From Scatolibacter rhodanostii (GTDB lineage Bacteria > Bacillota > Clostridia > Oscillospirales > Acutalibacteraceae): DNA of 64,000 nucleotides. Location of the stretch: positions 496,001 through 560,000 of the forward strand of contig NZ_FZLO01000002.1 in assembly GCF_900197595.1 (NCBI RefSeq), written 5' to 3'. Position numbers and translations under genes: made by a program. The notes under the pieces were generated by a model. That model ran no database searches. It was not told the DNA's origin and was given only the letters and a program-made list of their open reading frames with translations. This document shows, in pieces, positions 8,330 to 16,019 of this stretch (its first letter is position 1; every line of letters starts with the position of its first letter).

Positions 8330-9169
8330 TTATGTATCTGGCGTTTGAAATAATTCAGCGTGCATTCGGCTATAGTGAAAAATGTACTGCTGCGCCAATC
8401 CAGCGTGTTTCCCAAACTCTTCCGGTGATTTCCCGGGAAAAAGCTTGTTCATTGCCCGCTTCATCCACACATCCAGCGGAAAAGCTTCTGTTTTATGAAA
8501 ACCATATAAAAGCGTGCATTCGGCCACCTTTGGCCCTACTCCATGAATTTTTTGCAATTCATAGCGCCCAAAGTGAATATCCTTTTCCCGAATTGCCTGC
8601 AAATCAACCTTGCTCTCTACAATTGCGCGTGCCGCAGCGATAATATACTTGGCACGAAATCCGGCACGAATGGGCTCTAAGTCTTTTACCGTCATTTTTG
8701 CCACTGTTTCTACTGCGGGAAAAGTAAAACCTCCGTCAATTGGTTCCCCGCACAATTCTGCAAATCGCTCGATAATTCCTTTAATACGGGGAATATTATT
8801 GTTTTGAGAGAACAAAAAGGAGGCTAATGCTTCCCAAGCATCTTGTCTTAAAATACGAATGCCCGGAGCAAATTTTGTCGCCTCTTTCAGCGGTTCACTT
8901 TGCTTAGCAAGCGTTTCTCTCATCTCTTCGTAGTTTACCGCAAGGTCAAAGTAATCATACCAAACGGTTTCATAATCTTGCTGTGAACAAAAGAACGTCA
9001 ATTCATCTTCATCCTGACGAATTTGCAGCAAGCGGCCAAAGGCAATGCCTTCCCATATGCTGTATTCTTCCGTTTTCTCTATTTCTTTCCACCGAAAACT
9101 TTGACCACAATTTAAGGTCTGTTCCAAGTCAAAGCATTTGTTTATTTGTATACCGGTCTTTGTCATCAT
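8330..9169 (-). CDS. ogg: 8-oxoguanine DNA glycosylase/AP lyase (Ogg1 type)
   Basis: DNA repair enzyme of 279 residues that removes 8-oxoguanine and nicks the abasic site. The N-terminal domain contains LEQTLNCGQSFRW, typical of Ogg1. The helix-hairpin-helix reads HGVGPKVAECTLLYG with the catalytic Lys in GPKVAEC, and the catalytic Asp sits in FPLDVWMKR. Two ATG codons (9169, 9166) are possible starts; the first overlaps the TGA of the preceding gene (ATGATGA), which indicates translational coupling with the DUF6062 gene. Oxidative DNA repair suits an anaerobe that meets oxygen occasionally. Confidence 0.9.
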   Translation of the reverse strand: MMTKTGIQINKCFDLEQTLNCGQSFRWKEIEKTEEYSIWEGIAFGRLLQIRQDEDELTFFCSQQDYETVWYDYFDLAVNYEEMRETLAKQSEPLKEATKFAPGIRILRQDAWEALASFLFSQNNNIPRIKGIIERFAELCGEPIDGGFTFPAVETVAKMTVKDLEPIRAGFRAKYIIAAARAIVESKVDLQAIREKDIHFGRYELQKIHGVGPKVAECTLLYGFHKTEAFPLDVWMKRAMNKLFPGKSPEEFGKHAGLAQQYIFHYSRMHAELFQTPDT

Positions 9170-9873
9170 CGATTTTTCTCATCCGCCTTTTGCTGAATTT
9201 CAGGCTTACGAGAAGTGAAGTATTCTATCGAACGCTCAATGGCATCCTTTGAATTTCCCCAGTCGGCACCTTTGCTGCGATAATCAAACATACGGCAAAA
9301 ATGCGTGACGTCATCACCCAAACCAGCCAGCTGATTTTTGGCAAGTTTAGCTGTCTGCGCGGCAAAAATAGGAAAGTTTTTACGATGCATTTTTTGAGCA
9401 TACTCAATGGCCATGCCGTAATGCGTCAAACAAATAAACTCTTGTTCTGCATATATTTGACGAAATTCTTCCTCTGATTCCCATAGTTTAACCATGCTGT
9501 CAAACAAATGGCGCATATTTTTCTCTACGTTTTCGCAGATAAAACAATCATGCTGCCGGCGTTTCACTGCTTCTACTATTTTCTTGGCGGGCACTTTTCC
9601 CTCTGGAAAAACTTCTTTAGAGGTTTCGGCAATTAAGCTTTCTAAAATGAGTGCCACTGAAAGACGACTGCCTCGAGCCAAAATATGATTAAAATGAGTT
9701 TCGCAGAAACCCAGACGATTCGTTTCTTCTCTGACATCAGGTTCCATCATAGCTGCACCTGTGATATAAGTGGCAATCCGGTCTTCCAGCATATCTCTCA
9801 TACGGCAAAACGGACAACCCTCTTTGGGCTGAAAAATATCATTAATCGGTATAGAGCATATATCTTCTCTCAT
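9166..9873 (-). CDS. DUF6062 family protein of unknown function, cysteine-rich
   Basis: Conserved clostridial cytoplasmic protein of 235 residues; I recognise it as DUF6062-like from GCPFCRMRDMLEDR and GAAMMEPDVREETN near the N-terminus. It carries paired cysteine and histidine motifs (CPFC, CETHFNH, CFIC and CLTHY), which suggests metal or iron-sulfur binding, but this is inference. There are no membrane segments. AAGGGA precedes the ATG by about 6 bases. Its stop overlaps the glycosylase start, so the two are probably one operon, which hints at a link with DNA repair or redox stress. Confidence 0.75.
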   Translation of the reverse strand: MREDICSIPINDIFQPKEGCPFCRMRDMLEDRIATYITGAAMMEPDVREETNRLGFCETHFNHILARGSRLSVALILESLIAETSKEVFPEGKVPAKKIVEAVKRRQHDCFICENVEKNMRHLFDSMVKLWESEEEFRQIYAEQEFICLTHYGMAIEYAQKMHRKNFPIFAAQTAKLAKNQLAGLGDDVTHFCRMFDYRSKGADWGNSKDAIERSIEYFTSRKPEIQQKADEKNR

Positions 9874-10616
9874 GTCAAGTCCCTTCTTTTAAATTATAAA
9901 TTTATTTCTGCATATTTATGCTTTTACTATCCAACCCCTAAAGCTTGTTTTTTCCCACTGTCAACAGGTTTTCCCCATAGCTTTCAACATTATAAACAGG
10001 GTTTTCAACTGCTTTTGAGCTAGTATATCACATTTTCAGCTAAAAAGGTAGCAATCTGCTTGTGAATAATTTGCTTTTTTTACCGCTTTGTGGATATACA
10101 GGGTTGAAACTGTGGAAAACTCAATTACTTTTCCTCGGTAATAAATTTTCGAACAAACCGTCCCCTATATATAGACAATTTTGAAACAAAAAATTCAATT
10201 TATGGACATCTTGTTATTTTTCTTTTTTAGAATTATTAAATATGAGCAACTCAAATTTCGACATGTGTTTACATAAAATAAGTTTTTAGAAAGCCTGTTG
10301 AAAACTGGAAAACCTTGTGGGACAAGAAGTTCTTAACATTCTTAACAGAGTTATCAACAGTTCCATCTTTCTGTGAAATTATCAATTATGTAAACTGAAT
10401 GGTGTTTTTCATTTTCGATAACCTTTTCGATTTAACTTTGTGGAAAAAATGTAAAAATATTCATTCCATTTCCGTCATTCATTCATTTTCTCTGTTTTTC
10501 AGATTGAATTTTACATTTTTATTTGAAGAAATGCGATTATTGTGATACAATAGATTAAATTATGGGTTGATATGCTTAATCGGCATAATACCTATCTATC
10601 CCGAATGAAATAAAGG
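9874..10616. other. AT-rich 743-bp gap with a cluster of DnaA-box-like nonamers
   Basis: Between divergent genes there is no convincing ORF. Five nonamers match TTATCCACA at 8 of 9 positions: TTATTCACA (10061-10069, minus), ATATCCACA (10089-10097, minus), TTTTCCACA (10111-10119, minus), TTATCAACA (10351-10359, plus) and TTTTCCACA (10439-10447, minus). TTTTCAACA at 10296-10304 (minus) matches at 7 of 9. Weaker TCAACA-type variants fill 9958-10010. Long A/T stretches lie between. This resembles a replication-origin or DnaA-binding region, yet neither dnaA nor dnaN is adjacent, so its role is unproven. The rlmB promoter occupies the right end. Confidence 0.5.
10523..10551 (+). promoter_or_regulatory. 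Promoter of rlmB
   Basis: TTGAAG (10523-10528), a 17-bp spacer and TACAAT (10546-10551). The spacing fits a vegetative promoter about 60 bases upstream of the gene. Confidence 0.65.
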
Positions 10617-11393
10617 ATGATTTTGAATTTAATGGATAATCATGAGAACAATATCATTGCCGGTCGAAACGCCGTTAGTGAGGCTCTGCGCGCAGGGCGT
10701 CCCATTGCCGCTCTTTATGTGCTGCGAGGAGAAAAAAATGGTTCGATTGTTTCGATTTTGGCAAGAGCAAAACAGAAAGAAATTCCTATAAAAGAAGTTG
10801 ACCTCAAAAAACTTGATTTTATGTGTGGTCATGCTGTTCACCAAGGCGTTGTGGCAGCGGTTGCTGTCAAAGATTATGCCGATTTAGACGATCTTTTTCG
10901 TTTGGCAGAAGAGCGCGGTGAACCACCTTTTTTCATTTTATGCGATGAACTTTCTGATCCTTACAATCTGGGCGCTATTATTCGCACGGCCGAATGTGCC
11001 GGTGCTCACGGTGTCATTGTCCCCAAAAGACGCAATGTGGGACTAACTTTTGCGGTTGGTAAATCTTCGGCCGGTGCTGTTGAATATCTCCCCGTTGCGC
11101 GAGTGACAAACTTGGCTGACACGATTGAAACGCTTAAAAAACGCGGCGTTTGGATTTATACAGCCGATATGGACGGTCAGCCCTGGTGTCAAACCGACTT
11201 TAGCGGGGCTGTCGCTTTGGTCATCGGCTCTGAGGGCGAAGGCGTAAGCCGACTGATTAAAGAAAAATCTGATTTTATTGTTTCTTTGCCTATGAAAGGC
11301 AAAATTAACTCTCTGAACGCTTCGGTTGCTGCCGGTATTCTTTCTTACGAAATTTCACGTCAAAGAAGTCGGCTAAATACCGTTAATCCTTAA
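10617..11393 (+). CDS. rlmB: 23S rRNA (guanosine-2'-O-)-methyltransferase, SpoU/TrmH family
   Basis: Cytoplasmic RNA ribose methyltransferase, about 258 residues, with a small L30e-like substrate-binding domain (about 10-90) and a knotted SpoU domain. SpoU motif 1 is NLGAIIRTAECAGAHG, motif 2 is VALVIGSEGEGVSRL and motif 3 is LNASVAAGILSYE. RlmB methylates the equivalent of G2251; a related YacO-type target is possible. The start is uncertain. The ATG at 10617 abuts AAAGG, a TTG at 10623 has better spacing, and the ATG at 10632 gives the most family-like N-terminus (MDNHENNIIAGRNAV). The next gene follows by 15 bp. Confidence 0.88.
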   Translation: MILNLMDNHENNIIAGRNAVSEALRAGRPIAALYVLRGEKNGSIVSILARAKQKEIPIKEVDLKKLDFMCGHAVHQGVVAAVAVKDYADLDDLFRLAEERGEPPFFILCDELSDPYNLGAIIRTAECAGAHGVIVPKRRNVGLTFAVGKSSAGAVEYLPVARVTNLADTIETLKKRGVWIYTADMDGQPWCQTDFSGAVALVIGSEGEGVSRLIKEKSDFIVSLPMKGKINSLNASVAAGILSYEISRQRSRLNTVNP

Positions 11394-11408
11394 AGGAGGT
11401 TGCGTTTT

Positions 11409-14400
11409 ATGGCAGATAACCAAAAAAACGACTTTACTCTTGATGATATTCTGGCAGAGCAAAGGGTAAAGAAAGAGACCAATCAACCAGAAGCTCCTGC
11501 TTCTCCTGAAACTACTATGCCCACAAAGAAGGAGATGCCCCCTGCTGATTCTATGCAATCTCCATCTCCTGCGCAAACTGCGCCTTCTCCTACACAAGCG
11601 CCTCCGTCTTTTCCTACGGGAACAAAACCTATGGCTCCTAAACCTGCCAATCCACAGCAAGCGCTGCGTGCCAATCAGGATGAAGACATGAGTGCCACCG
11701 AAGATATCAATCTATATGCCACAGGCAATATTAAGGCTGTTGATTTTGATGACGGAAAAAAGAAGAAAAAGAAAAAAGGATTTTTCGGTTGGTTTGGCGG
11801 CAAAGACAAAAAGAAAAAAGTCCCCGATTTCGATGAGTCAAATGATATGTTTTATGGACTTCAACTGAAGCCAATTGACGAATATCGAAAAGGCTATAAC
11901 AGCACCGATGAAATTCCTGTTCCACAAGACACTTATGCCGATTTATTTGATCAGTCAAAAGACTCAATTGATGACGATATGGCAGAAAGCTTTCGAAAAT
12001 TGCAGAAAGAGCGTCATTCTCGCATGCAAGAAGCCATGGAATCTTCTGGCATGGATGAAAACGAGTTGGCCGATGAGCTTGGTATTGTAGCTCCTATGCC
12101 TGTCACTTCTTTTGCTGCTGATCCATATGCCAAACAGCATGGTGTTGAAATTGAAGGAGTTGGCTCTAAAACTGCTAATATTCCAAGCTTTCAACAAGCA
12201 CAGCTTAACTCTTTGCAGAACAACGAGCAGACCATGCAAATTAAGCTTAATATTTTAAATGACACCATGGAGCTAGAAAGCCTTAGAAATTCTTCTCCTG
12301 TCTCAGATGAAACGGTGGAAAAAATATTGGCAGCGGCGCCTGTGCAGACAGAAACCGAACTGTTTACACATGCTGCCCGAGATAAATCTGAGAATCCTTT
12401 CTTGAATCATCTACCACCTCGAGATAAAGCCTTGGTTACCGAGCAGCCTTATCAAGAGAAAACCGCTCCTGTTCAGCAGAGACCTGTACAACCTCCTGTC
12501 ACCGAGCAACCTTATCAAGAGAAAACCGCTCCTGTTCAGCAGAGACCTGTACAACCTCCTGTCACCGAGCAGCCTTATCAAGAGAGAACTGCTCCTATTC
12601 AGCAGAGACCTGTACAAGCTCCTGTTACCGAGCAGCCTTATCAAGAAAGAACTGCTCCCGTTCAGCAGAGACCCGTACAAACTCCTGTCACCGAGCAGCC
12701 TTATCAAGAAAGAACTGCTCCCGTTCAGCAGAGACCCGTACAAGCTCCTGTTACCGAGCAACCTTATCAAGAGAGAACTGCTCCTGTTCAGCAGAGACCT
12801 GTACAAGCTCCTGTTACCGAGCAACCTTATCAAGAGAGAACTGCTCCCATTCAGCAGAGACCTGTACAGTCTCCTGTCACCGAGCAACCTTATCAAGAGA
12901 GAACTGCTCCTGTTCAGCAGAGACCCGTACAAGCGCCTGTCACCGAGCAACCTTATCAAGAGAGAACTGCTCCCGTTCAGCAGAGACCTGCACAACCACC
13001 TGTCACCGAGCAGCCTTATCAAGAAAGAACTGCTCCTGTTCAGCAAAGACCTGTACAGTCTCCTGTCACCGAGCAACCTTATCAAGAAAGAACTGCTCCT
13101 GTTCAGCAGAGACCTGAAAAAATGCCAATTGCACAAAAAGTTGTGCCGGCTTTAGATAATCCGCCCGCCACTGTTCCAGAAGTTAAAAGTCCTTTTGAAT
13201 ATCGTGAAAAAGGCATTCCTATGCACGTCCTAAATGCTGATTTATCGGGAATTTTGGACTTTAATAAACCCGCTGAACCAACTTCTCGCTCAATAATTAA
13301 TAAAACCGCTCGCATGATTCAGTCTATGGTCCCTTCAAGCAATGAAAACCAGACTATTTCTGATGAAGAAAGACCTGTTTCCGTGCAAAAAGAGACTCCT
13401 AAGCAAAAACCTGCTTCTCTTTATGAACAGCCTGAATCCATTGATGACTACACCAGTCCTGACGATGCACATGCCATTACCAATGAGCTTAAGGCCGATA
13501 TGCATGATTTGACACTGCGCGTGTTAATTACTGGTGCCGCTACTGCCATTTTGATCTTTGTAAATCTTATTTTCGGACGTTCTCTTTCAGCTGATGCGAC
13601 AAGCTCTTCGACAATTTATGTTGCCCTCACCTTTATCTTCTTATCTGCTGCTATTGTCGGGTGTTTCCGCACGATTTTGAACGGACTTAAATCTTTGTTT
13701 ACCTTTAATGCAAATTCGGATAGTGCTGTTGCTGTTGCTGCCATTGGTGCCATGCTGCAGACACTTTCAGGACTCTTCTTTAAAGAAGCATTAGCTGACG
13801 GCAGCTTGCGTATGTATGCCGTCGTACTCACAGGCGCTTTGTGTATTAATGCTGCCGGTAAATTGACCATGATTCGCCGAATTCACAGCAATTTCCGTTT
13901 TGTCACCTCAAGAGAGCAAAAATATGCGGTGAATCTATTTGACGACCATAACACTGCTTTAAAAATGACAAAACAAGTTGTGGCTGATAAACCTGTCATG
14001 GCTTACCAAGGCAAGACAGCCTTTTTACGTCGTTTTCTTGAAATTTCCTATCGTCCTGATCCCTCTGAAACATCTTCACAGATGTTCGCTCCTATTGGAT
14101 TGATTGCCTCTTTGGTGCTCACGATTGTCTGTATGCTGGTAACCGGCAGTGTTCCCATGGCCATTAACTCTTTAGCCGCTGCGTTAATTGTCAGCGTTCC
14201 CGTCGGAAATATGCTTTCTATTAACCTGCCTATGAGCCGTTTGGCCAAGCTTGCCCGACGCGCCGGTGCCATGGTTTCGGGTTATGAAGCTGTTCGCTTG
14301 GCCGGAGATGTCAATGCCGTGATGATGGATGCGGATGACTTGTTCCCCAAAGGTACAGTTGTGCTAGACGGTATTAAGACCTATACAGGCCGTGATCAAG

Positions 14401-15164
14401 TCGAAAATGCAATTATGAGTGCTTCTGCTTTAATGAAAGAAGTTGGCGGACCTCTAAGCGGCGTGTTTGAACAGGTTATCATGGAAAAAGAAGACCACCT
14501 ACCTGATGTTTCACGCTATGGCTATGAAGATGAATTTGGTGTTGTGGGTCATGTTGACGGCAAAACTATTTATATTGGCGCAAGAGGTTTGCTTATCAAA
14601 CATAAAATTGAGCCGCCGGCTCGTGAGGATGAATCTCCTTATGCTGCCAGCAACAAGCAAATTATCTATCTTGCACAAGATGAAACGGTTGTAGCCATGA
14701 TGGTTCTTAGTTACACCGCTGACCGCCGCCGTAAAAATGAGCTTCAACGGATGGAAGACAACGGAATTAGCGTGGTTATCCGCACGACAGACCCCAATGT
14801 TACTCCTCAATTTGTCGGCAGACTCTTTGGAATTGATCAACATTCTGTTTCTGTTTTGGATGATTCTCTTGGCAATGTCTATCAAGACCTTACCGCCAAA
14901 GAGACACCTCGCAGCGATGCAACTATTGCCACCAAAGGCCGCATAGAATCTCTTATGACAGTGTTGGCTGCTTGTGTCGGCAGTAAAAGAGACGCTAACT
15001 TTATTATGGCACTGCAAAACATCAGTGTTGTTTTAGGCTTTTTACTGGTTGCGTTCCTTTCCTGCTTCGGTGCTATCAGCAAACTTTCTGTTTTTGCACT
15101 GTTTGCCTTTGAACTGCTTTTCTTACTCATTATTTTGATTATTCCACGGATGAGAAAACCATAA
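11409..15164 (+). CDS. Large membrane protein resembling an inactive P1B-type ATPase, with Pro/Gln-rich N-terminal repeats
   Basis: A 1251-residue protein of unknown function. Residues 1-340 are polar and probably disordered, opening with DFTLDDILAEQ and holding a Lys-rich patch near 117-140. Residues 343-573 are eleven 21-residue repeats. From about 690, membrane helices begin in an order like a heavy-metal P-type ATPase. After the helix ending SVPVGNMLSINLP, where the ion-binding CPC is expected, comes AGDVNAVMMDADDLFPKGT at the place of the DKTGT phosphorylation motif. Asp974 may be the old catalytic Asp, but KTGT is gone, and no TGDGxND hinge motif follows. A nucleotide-domain-like GKTIYIGARGLL stretch remains. 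It looks like a pseudo-transporter or scaffold. AAAGGAGGT lies 8 bases before the ATG. Confidence 0.7.
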   Translation: MADNQKNDFTLDDILAEQRVKKETNQPEAPASPETTMPTKKEMPPADSMQSPSPAQTAPSPTQAPPSFPTGTKPMAPKPANPQQALRANQDEDMSATEDINLYATGNIKAVDFDDGKKKKKKKGFFGWFGGKDKKKKVPDFDESNDMFYGLQLKPIDEYRKGYNSTDEIPVPQDTYADLFDQSKDSIDDDMAESFRKLQKERHSRMQEAMESSGMDENELADELGIVAPMPVTSFAADPYAKQHGVEIEGVGSKTANIPSFQQAQLNSLQNNEQTMQIKLNILNDTMELESLRNSSPVSDETVEKILAAAPVQTETELFTHAARDKSENPFLNHLPPRDKALVTEQPYQEKTAPVQQRPVQPPVTEQPYQEKTAPVQQRPVQPPVTEQPYQERTAPIQQRPVQAPVTEQPYQERTAPVQQRPVQTPVTEQPYQERTAPVQQRPVQAPVTEQPYQERTAPVQQRPVQAPVTEQPYQERTAPIQQRPVQSPVTEQPYQERTAPVQQRPVQAPVTEQPYQERTAPVQQRPAQPPVTEQPYQERTAPVQQRPVQSPVTEQPYQERTAPVQQRPEKMPIAQKVVPALDNPPATVPEVKSPFEYREKGIPMHVLNADLSGILDFNKPAEPTSRSIINKTARMIQSMVPSSNENQTISDEERPVSVQKETPKQKPASLYEQPESIDDYTSPDDAHAITNELKADMHDLTLRVLITGAATAILIFVNLIFGRSLSADATSSSTIYVALTFIFLSAAIVGCFRTILNGLKSLFTFNANSDSAVAVAAIGAMLQTLSGLFFKEALADGSLRMYAVVLTGALCINAAGKLTMIRRIHSNFRFVTSREQKYAVNLFDDHNTALKMTKQVVADKPVMAYQGKTAFLRRFLEISYRPDPSETSSQMFAPIGLIASLVLTIVCMLVTGSVPMAINSLAAALIVSVPVGNMLSINLPMSRLAKLARRAGAMVSGYEAVRLAGDVNAVMMDADDLFPKGTVVLDGIKTYTGRDQVENAIMSASALMKEVGGPLSGVFEQVIMEKEDHLPDVSRYGYEDEFGVVGHVDGKTIYIGARGLLIKHKIEPPAREDESPYAASNKQIIYLAQDETVVAMMVLSYTADRRRKNELQRMEDNGISVVIRTTDPNVTPQFVGRLFGIDQHSVSVLDDSLGNVYQDLTAKETPRSDATIATKGRIESLMTVLAACVGSKRDANFIMALQNISVVLGFLLVAFLSCFGAISKLSVFALFAFELLFLLIILIIPRMRKP
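12435..13127 (+). repeat. Eleven tandem 63-bp repeats coding a Pro/Gln-rich 21-residue unit
   Basis: Each unit encodes approximately VTEQPYQERTAPVQQRPVQ followed by two residues. Differences are limited to E-K/R, V/I and the last residues (PP, AP, TP, SP). The eleventh copy ends in EKMP. DNA copies differ by scattered synonymous changes, so the array is older than a very recent duplication but still a likely site of length variation. Confidence 0.95.
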
Positions 15165-15183
15165 TATAAACCAACTTACGAAT

Positions 15184-15221
15184 AGACAGCAAACTTTCCC
15201 TTTGTTTGCTGTCTGTTTTTT
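15184..15221 (+). terminator. Terminator after the pseudo-P-type ATPase gene
   Basis: AGACAGCAAAC (15184-15194) and GTTTGCTGTCT (15204-15214) pair perfectly and are followed by GTTTTTT. Confidence 0.92.
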
Positions 15222-15261
15222 ATATTAACAGCATGACCACTGCTTTAAAGGAGATTTCATT

Positions 15262-15720
15262 ATGGCGCAAAAAACTGCCTCTCAAATTCAAAAAGAGCGT
15301 ACGCAAGTGTTAGAAACCAAAGCGGAACAGTTACTGCAAAAATGCTCTACCATGACTCTGGCCTCCATAAATAAAGAGGGGTATCCTCGCATCTGCACCG
15401 TTTCTAAAATAAAGAATGAAGGATTTTTAAATCTCTACTTTGTCACTTCTAAGCGGTCTGCCATCAATGGCAAGGCCACTCACTTTGAAAACTGCTCAAA
15501 AGCCAGCGTATGCTATTCTTTGGCTGGCGATAGTGTCACTTTAATTGGGGATATCTCCTTTATCACTGACAAAACAGAACAGGAAACTTTTTGGCAGGAA
15601 TCTGACCGCCGCTTCTTTAAAAAAGGAATCGATGACCCTAAGTTTCGCCTACTTAAATTCCACACAATAGAAGCTACGTTTTGGATTGAGGGGAAATTCA
15701 GAACCTGCCGCTATAAGTAA
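15262..15720 (+). CDS. Pyridoxamine 5'-phosphate oxidase-like flavin-binding protein
   Basis: Cytoplasmic 152-residue split-barrel protein of the PNPOx-like superfamily, similar to general stress protein 26-like proteins. MTLASINKEGYPRICTVSK is the usual first strand pair, and the LNLYFVTSKRSA segment is the expected flavin-phosphate contact. The C-terminal ATFWIEGKFRTCRYK closes the barrel. Such proteins bind FMN, F420 or heme; the actual cofactor and substrate cannot be read here. AAAGGAG precedes the ATG by 8 bases. It stands alone between two terminator/promoter regions. A different family member occurs at 62244-62663. Confidence 0.8.
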   Translation: MAQKTASQIQKERTQVLETKAEQLLQKCSTMTLASINKEGYPRICTVSKIKNEGFLNLYFVTSKRSAINGKATHFENCSKASVCYSLAGDSVTLIGDISFITDKTEQETFWQESDRRFFKKGIDDPKFRLLKFHTIEATFWIEGKFRTCRYK

Positions 15721-15907
15721 TTCATTTCAAATGATGTTGCACTCCTATCTATTTCCTACTATGCCGACACAATTCACATATCCCTCTTGCTTGGTCTACA
15801 TTCTTTGTTACAGAAACTTCGACCCTTTCTTTTGGCTAATCATTGTATAATATATCTAAATCAATTGATAAAACTAAATATAATTTGTATAAATATTGGT
15901 TTTGGGA

Positions 15908-15936
15908 TTGTTTTCTTTGTGTTTATATTATATAAT
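15908..15936 (+). promoter_or_regulatory. Promoter of the EF-G paralogue
   Basis: TTGTTT (15908-15913), 17 bp, TATAAT (15931-15936). The remainder of the 299-bp gap 15721-16019 is AT-rich and I see no ORF or terminator in it. Confidence 0.55.
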
Positions 15937-16019
15937 CGTTCTATCATAGCAGAAATAAATTGTTGATTTTGTCGAATGAATCCATTTAGCTTTCTGCCAA
16001 TTGAAAGGAGCATCTATCT

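Noticed and set aside
12435-13127. CRISPR-like regular repeats
   Set aside because: The period is 63 bp without unique spacers and the whole array stays in frame within a long gene.
12411-13136. 241-residue frame on the minus strand rich in SLLNRSSSLLIRLLG repeats
   Set aside because: It is the reverse complement of the 63-bp repeat array in the large plus-strand gene; no ribosome binding site, and its periodicity is explained by the array.
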